The translations under genes were made by a program, and so were the position numbers. From NCBI GenBank assembly GCA_964036155.1, contig OZ038423.1, forward strand, positions 81,483,249-81,547,248: a stretch of 64,000 nt of DNA. The letters are read 5' to 3'. Position 1 is the stretch's first letter; the number at the start of each line of letters is the position of its first letter. The notes beneath the pieces were generated by a model that did not search any database, was not told where the DNA came from, and worked only from the letters and a program-made list of their open reading frames with translations. Shown here one piece after another: positions 58,948 through 64,000 of this stretch. This DNA is from Diploscapter coronatus. Its lineage: Eukaryota; Nematoda; Chromadorea; Rhabditida; Rhabditidae.

Positions 58948-60254
58948 GAAAATGAGCTATCCTAACATATAATTTAAGTCCTCCGTTCTCCTTTCTTCCA
59001 AAGTCGGCGCAGCATATTCGTGTTTATCAGTGTATTTTCTGCGTTCGTGTGCAAAGACTAGCACTCATTTGGCGGCTCTGCCGTGCGGGAAGAGCTCATT
59101 AGCGAAGGACGCAGAGGAAAGGGGAAAAGCCATCCTCAGCCTTTGTGACATCCTCCTTCCGTTTTATTCTGCAGTCATTTTTCATCTCTCATATATCCGA
59201 GATATAGCTCACAATATTATCCGTCTAGTTGTTTTCCCTCTGGTGCGTAAAATCACATCATCTATAAGTTAAGAGAAGATTTTTATATATAATATATTTA
59301 ATTTAAAGTAGAATTACATCGATGTCATTATTGCATTAAAAAGAGAATTGATATTTTGTAATATCAATTGTTAGCGTTATAAATTACACATCGCTTTCAA
59401 AAACTGCAACATCTTTTTATAACATAGAACAACTGCTATAACCATCAAATCAAAACTATATCATATCATCATTATTCTCGCCGCCGCGCTTTTTCGATGT
59501 TTTCAATTCAAGAAGGCTAATTTTTCACTTTTCAAAGAAATGAACAGCCTTCAGTTGGCAAAAGTAGGACTTTATGGCGGGTAAAAATTAATTATTATTA
59601 CAACGTCAGACACAATGCTAGTGAGTGAGTGAGTGAGAAGACTTATACACACACCTTTTGACTCGCAATACTTGATATGTGGCGCATGAACGTTACTTTT
59701 TATTACTAGCAAAATTTTCGTTAACTCTCGAAACTATGTAACGCGTCTTTTACACATGTTATGGCATTAAATATAACAATATTTACAAACTTTATTATTT
59801 CAATAAGTAGTGTTATTAAAGAATTACCCAAATTAAAATTTTTCCGGCATAAAATACTCTATTCTTTTCATATTTATCGTTCTTTTGATTCTTGTAAATA
59901 GATCTTCGACTTTTGTCAGGATTTGTCCAGATATTTTTTAAATATGATCCTAAAATAACCTCCAGAGATAAAGCTCTTTGATGCTTAGTCTTTATGATAA
60001 AATGTGTCGGTTTATCGGAGGATTAAATTTGTACCCACTCTGAGGAAAGCGAGAGATTTCTATGAATACATTATGTCCAAGTAGCACGCGTTCCCGGCTA
60101 CACATTTCCATATAATACAACTACTTCCCCGAATTACTCTTTCTCTCGTTTTGATATATACATCTTATGAGCGCAAGACACAATATTTCGCTATTTCACT
60201 TCTAAATGCCACCTGCCTAGAGTTTAAGCCAATTGTTTCATTTAAATTCCTCGA

Positions 60255-60396
60255 CCTTTTGTACTAGTTACCCTCGAGTTACTCTTACCCTTTTGTAAAA
60301 GTTATCCTCCTTTTTTGAAAATAGTATGGGGAAGAGAAAAAGAAGGCAACTTCTATAACAAGGTAAGAGTAACTTGAGGGTAACTAGTGCAGAAGG
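60255..60396. repeat. Inverted-repeat element with ~50-bp arms
   Basis: Arms CCTTTTGTACTAGTTACCCT and AGGGTAACTAGTGCAGAAGG, extended by GAGTTACTCTTACC and its complement. The interior has GAAAATAGTATGGGGAAG, the recurrent core. A second, smaller palindrome (GAACGCTTTCC / GGAAAAGCGTTC) lies at about 60538-60594. Confidence 0.8.
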
Positions 60397-61034
60397 CCAA
60401 TTTCTCGCTTCTCCCTCCGTCTTAGCGGCAATATTGATCCTTTTTCGTCGCCTATGTGTATGTAAAATTTTTCATTATTTTCCAATTTCGGGCCTCTCCT
60501 CTCCACTTTTCATTCATAAAAAATGGTGTTGGAGCATTGAAAATTCGAACGCTTTCCACTTCCATATAACTATGGGAAAAGCGTTCGAATTCTCAGTGGA
60601 TTCTGCAAATTTGAAGTTCTGCAGCAATCCGTTCATCAGCCTGCTGCCACATCATCTCGATTGTTTTCTGCTTCTTGCATCTCAGAGATTTCGTATTATC
60701 GCCTCTCTCTCGTTCATTTTGCGTTATCTTTTCGTAGTCGCTCTAATTTTCGTCCCCTGTCTTGCGGCGCGTCCGTCCGTCCGTCCACACAGCGCTCCCT
60801 CTCTCACCGACCTAATCGAATTACACACGCACAAGTCCACTCTCTTCGACCCTTCGTCTTTCCGCTCCCTCGTGCTTTTCCATACAAACATTCTCAGTTT
60901 TTGCCGTACACACATTTCGCGTTTCGTCTCGCCACGTGCAGATTTCCGACATCCGGCGTCGATGATGTCGTCGTGCTCCGAGACAATGACTTGCTCAAAA
61001 AATCAAATCCCCGCTGTTTCAGACGAATGGCGTG

Positions 61035-63837
61035 ATGGCCGCAGCGACGACGAGCTCGAATTTCGCCAACAGCGGAGCGACTGCTGCACCCACTTCGATG
61101 ATTTCCTCCCAGCCACCCACCGTCGTCACCGCCCCTCCTCAGGGCGCACCCGCACAGGTTGTGGCGCCCGCACAGGTACGTCCATCAAAACTCCCTCCCC
61201 AGATCTTCTTGTCTAATCTTCATAATTTCAGGTGGTTCCTCAAGCTCTCCGACACGCTCATATGCATCACCCACATCATGCGCATGTTATCCACGGCGCC
61301 GGCCCTCCTCCACCTCGGATGTTGGCCGCTGCTGCTCATCATCACATTGTCGCTCCCCTTCCACCGCCTCATGGAATAACACACGTCCCACCGCCTATCG
61401 TCGCTGCTACCGCCGCTGTGATCCCCAACGGTGTCGTACCCGTTGTCATCTCACAGGGTCAACAAGTTCCGATCCAGGTATAAATGCTCTTTTGAGCCTT
61501 CCTTCTGATGTGTTGACTTTAGTCTTGTCGCATGGCATCGCCGTATCCGTCAACTAGCGGAGTTACGACTGCGACCACAACGACTGGCGTCTCGTCCGGA
61601 TCCGGCAACACGACCGCCATTAGCGGAAACGGCTGCCCTCAAGACTCGGACTGTGGAAGCAGGTACGCGTTTGTCAATTTCAAACACTCGCTTTTCCTTA
61701 TGAAAATCCCGTGGATGAAGAAGCGCAACGATTGAATCAATACATCGATTTGTTCTGTGCGTTGCGCACACTTTTTTAGCCAATATTCTCCCGTTCGCTC
61801 ACTCCTCTATTTGACACGTGCGACAGAGAAAATCTCTCTCCTCTCCTCTCTTTTCTTCTCATTTCAGTCCGTCCGTTCCTTCGTCCACGAAGTAATAGAT
61901 CGGAAACGACTTGACCCCGTTTTACACGTCTCCTTCTTCTCTCGCTCTGACTACCACCACCACACCGCGGCGATTCGCTTCATTCCTCTTCTCTTACCCT
62001 TTGCATTCTTTGTATTTCATCGCAGCAACAAAATTATACAAAGAAACCCAGCAGCAGCAGCAGCAGCAGAAAAATACCATTTTTCTACCTTTGCTTTTAC
62101 AGCGAAACACAAACGATATGCAAAAAACGCCTCGCTCGCTCACTCGGGTCGTCATGTAAACTTAGAGGTGTGAAGGTGAAGAAGACAAGAAGTGACATTT
62201 TGCCTCTATCGATGTTTTTCTGTGTGTGTGTGTGTATTCAACTTGTATTTTCGCTATATGAACTCTTCGGCGTCTTTAATCTTTAGCTTAGAACGGAGAT
62301 ATATCCTATTATGGGACTGGAGGGAGGTCTTCTCAGATGTCGCCCCTGTGGGAACTGCTTACGGGGATAATTCTGCTTCTTTGGCGAGTCTCATTTTGCC
62401 TCGCTGCTTCTCTCGTTCTTGCTGTAATGCGGCCTCTTCATCTCGCCTCAGGCTCAGTCCTTTTTCGGTGTGAGCGCCTCCGCTGTGTGTATGATGTCAT
62501 CGGTCAGAGAGAGTGCAGCGGGAAAGACATTTATACAGCAACAAAAACACATACAACCACACAGTCGCCCTAAATTAGTCTGCGCTTACCATTTTTTGTT
62601 GCCCTGCGATCTGCATGAAGGCAAACAAATCGCAAAACCTCTGAAATAAAAATTGAGACAACCGACAGACAGACAGACAGACGAATCTTCCCAATTTTAT
62701 GATCCTATTCTTCGCCCGATTTTAGTACCGCTTTACTCAATAATTCCCCCTTTCTTCAACGAATTAGTGTCCTAGAAAAATATTATCCTATCAACACGCA
62801 GCAGCGTAAATGATTGAACTGATTCGACAGATACGAGGAGAGATGTGTGGGGGCGTGACTTTGCATTATTCGAATGCAAACGTGTTGCACGCTTTTTTGT
62901 ATGTGACGTTGATGCGGACGAGCGCGCGGATTGGATAGATAACAAGAGGAGAGAGAGTTGGAAAGCAAAACAGCAGCAGCAGCAGAAGCGAAGAGGGTTT
63001 CATAGTTGGTGGGGGCATTTTTGGGGATGAGAAAAAGTTAGCCAAGCGTCGTCGTGTTGCTGGAGAAAATATAAAAAGCGAAAAGAGGCGCAGGGGAAAA
63101 TCGTTGTCTATCGTGGAAAATAAGATGCATCGGAACGAGTTTTCCACCAGCCCGTTGTTGCTGCTGCTGCTACTGCTGCGCTGTGCCCTTCGTGTTTTGG
63201 AGGGACACCCCCAATTCGGCTTCTTCTTCTTCATATCTCATTTCCCCTCACTCTTTCTCCTCGACTTTCGCCTTCTATCGTGCCTCAGGCTTTTCGCCCC
63301 ATCAAATGGTAGCCACTTTCTTTCATGCCTCTGCCAACAACCACCCATAGCCTCATCAATGCATACTTGCGCGAATGCAGCAGCAACCAATCACATACAT
63401 ACAAACAAACATATGCAACTGGAATCAAGGAGTTATCCAATCTCCACAACTCATAAACATATTCCATAAGGGCACGCCCATACTCCGCTCACCCTCACGG
63501 GCTATTTTTCTTGCTCGCGTGAGCGTCAGCGGAGTATGAGCACGCCCTAATGGAAACATCTTGCAAACAAATCATCATCATTATACGAGATTTCAGCTCC
63601 GGCTTGGGCGGCATGAAGAACCAGGAGATGGCGTCCGAAGAGGGCGGCTCTTCGTCCGGTGGCTCTGCAGGCTCGGCTGGTGGTGGCTCGTCTCCCCATC
63701 CTCAAATGCCCTACCATCCTGCCTATCGGCCACAGATCCCAGCGACCCCCATGATGCCGCCAGCCGGTGGCGGAGGCGTCGCTGGCGTCAACGGTGGACT
63801 ACCCGGTAGCGGCATGCCACACGCCTTGCCGATGCCG
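61035..63837 (+). CDS. 5' part of a gene for a low-complexity His/Pro/Ala/Gly-rich protein (continues past the window)
   Basis: Not recognised as a known family. Exons: 61035-61175 (acceptor at 61022; the frame is open back to it, so an upstream coding exon is possible), 61232-61477, 61523-61662, 63597-63837, each joined in phase. The last donor (GTAAGA at 63838) is phase 0, so the protein goes on beyond this window. The visible ~250 residues have no folded domain: an Ala/Thr/Ser/Pro start (MAAATTSSNFANSG), a His-rich block (HAHMHHPHHAHVIHG), Pro-rich PPPPR and LPPPHG, a Thr run, then Gly/Ser-rich (GGSAGSAGGG) and Met/Pro-rich stretches. Such termini are common in transcription factors and RNA-binding proteins, whose folded domain would lie in later exons. 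Met at 61035 is a minimal start. The long, motif-rich upstream desert fits a developmentally regulated gene. Confidence 0.62.
61663..63596 (+). other. 1.9-kb intron of the low-complexity gene
   Basis: No exon seen. It contains (CAG)n at about 62049-62069, a short (GT)n at 62221-62236, (ACAG)n at about 62661-62682, CAG/CTG-rich patches (62971-62986, 63158-63182) and a foldback just before the next exon. Confidence 0.5.
63468..63549. repeat. Foldback upstream of the last exon
   Basis: Arms GGGCACGCCCATACTCCGCT and AGCGGAGTATGAGCACGCCC, with CTCACGGG opposite CGCGTGAG. The centre is CTATTTTTC. It ends 47 bp before exon 63597-63837. Confidence 0.8.
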
Positions 63838-64000
63838 GTAAGAATTACCCATCATATCAAGGTGAATATATATGTCTATTTGCTATTTGCTATATTGTCG
63901 CATGAATGAATAGAGCTTATGATGATGATAGCAGCTTCTTGTCAGATTTTCGAATTGGAAAAGAGGCATTCATGCAACAATTTGTGTGATTGATTACCTA
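63838..64000 (+). other. Start of an intron cut by the window end
   Basis: Begins with donor GTAAGA; no acceptor followed by open frame is evident before the edge. Confidence 0.5.

Larger units (their letters stand above)
43043..61022. other. 18-kb region without recognised exons
   Basis: No coherent exon chain or family motif on either strand. It has many copies of CTATTTCTC with CTCTCTAATTC nearby, several TGATCTTCA and CTCTGCGTC words, a family-P repeat copy, and foldbacks at 44670-44753, 47139-47222, 58846-58947 and 60255-60396. Composition swings from AT-rich (44-46 kb, 59-60 kb) to pyrimidine-rich (47.9-51 kb, 53.2-53.5 kb). It is best read as the regulatory upstream region, or unspliced 5' intron, of the gene that starts at ~61 kb. 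Confidence 0.45.

Noticed and set aside
60374..61216. 280-codon ORF before the last gene
   Set aside because: It starts inside a foldback element, crosses a clear acceptor at 61022 in a different frame from the supported exons, and has no recognisable domain.
1..64000. CRISPR arrays, prophage, bacterial operons, telomeric repeats, rRNA genes, complete tRNA genes
   Set aside because: None seen. Gene structure is eukaryotic throughout, and no TTAGGC arrays or spaced direct repeats were found by reading.

Overview
The window looks like nuclear DNA from a free-living, Caenorhabditis-like (rhabditid) nematode. Introns are often only 44-60 nt, splice acceptors are TTTCAG or TTTTAG, several start codons sit directly behind an acceptor (as expected with spliced-leader trans-splicing), the DNA is AT-rich, and small palindromic repeats are abundant. 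No bacterial-style operon, phage, CRISPR array or long transposon ORF was seen. Genes were rebuilt by hand from exons, phases and family motifs. The organism is an inference, because no database search could be run.

Layout: 1-12 kb is AT-rich with no convincing gene. 12.1-15.5 kb (+) is a peptide GPCR of the FMRFamide-receptor type in 12 exons. 17.6-19.35 kb (+) is a small secreted protein with four EF-hands and a GC-AG intron. 22.1-36.2 kb (+) holds three tandem paralogous C2H2 genes, called zf-1, zf-2 and zf-3 here. They share an N-terminal ~45-residue module, two fingers (the first with unusually wide spacing), a C-terminal acidic-Trp/Cys-Phe motif, and two introns at homologous positions. 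zf-2 is split by a 6.3-kb pyrimidine-rich intron. 37.6-39.1 kb (-) is a bHLH-PAS gene of the NPAS1/3-trachealess type that appears disrupted by two frameshifts and a nonsense codon. 39.48-41.18 kb (-) is an IMPACT homologue and 41.7-43.0 kb (+) is a NAA50 N-acetyltransferase; these two are head-to-head. 43-61 kb has no recognisable exon and is rich in short repeated motifs. 61.0-63.8 kb (+) is the 5' part of a gene for a low-complexity His/Pro/Ala/Gly-rich protein that runs out of the window.

Functionally the genes are mixed: neuropeptide signalling (GPCR), calcium binding in the secretory path (EF-hand), nuclear DNA binding (C2H2 cluster, bHLH-PAS relic), translational control by the GCN2-regulator family (IMPACT) and protein N-terminal acetylation (NAA50). 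The C2H2 cluster is the most interesting region. Its layout (tandem paralogues, paired atypical fingers, conserved domain right after the fingers, Ser-Thr-Pro sites) recalls the ZIM/HIM-8 meiotic pairing-centre proteins of Caenorhabditis, but this is a hypothesis. The other theme is a dense set of ~70-200 bp inverted-repeat elements, mostly in introns, many carrying the same short core (ACTATTTC near CTCTTTTC) although their terminal repeats differ.
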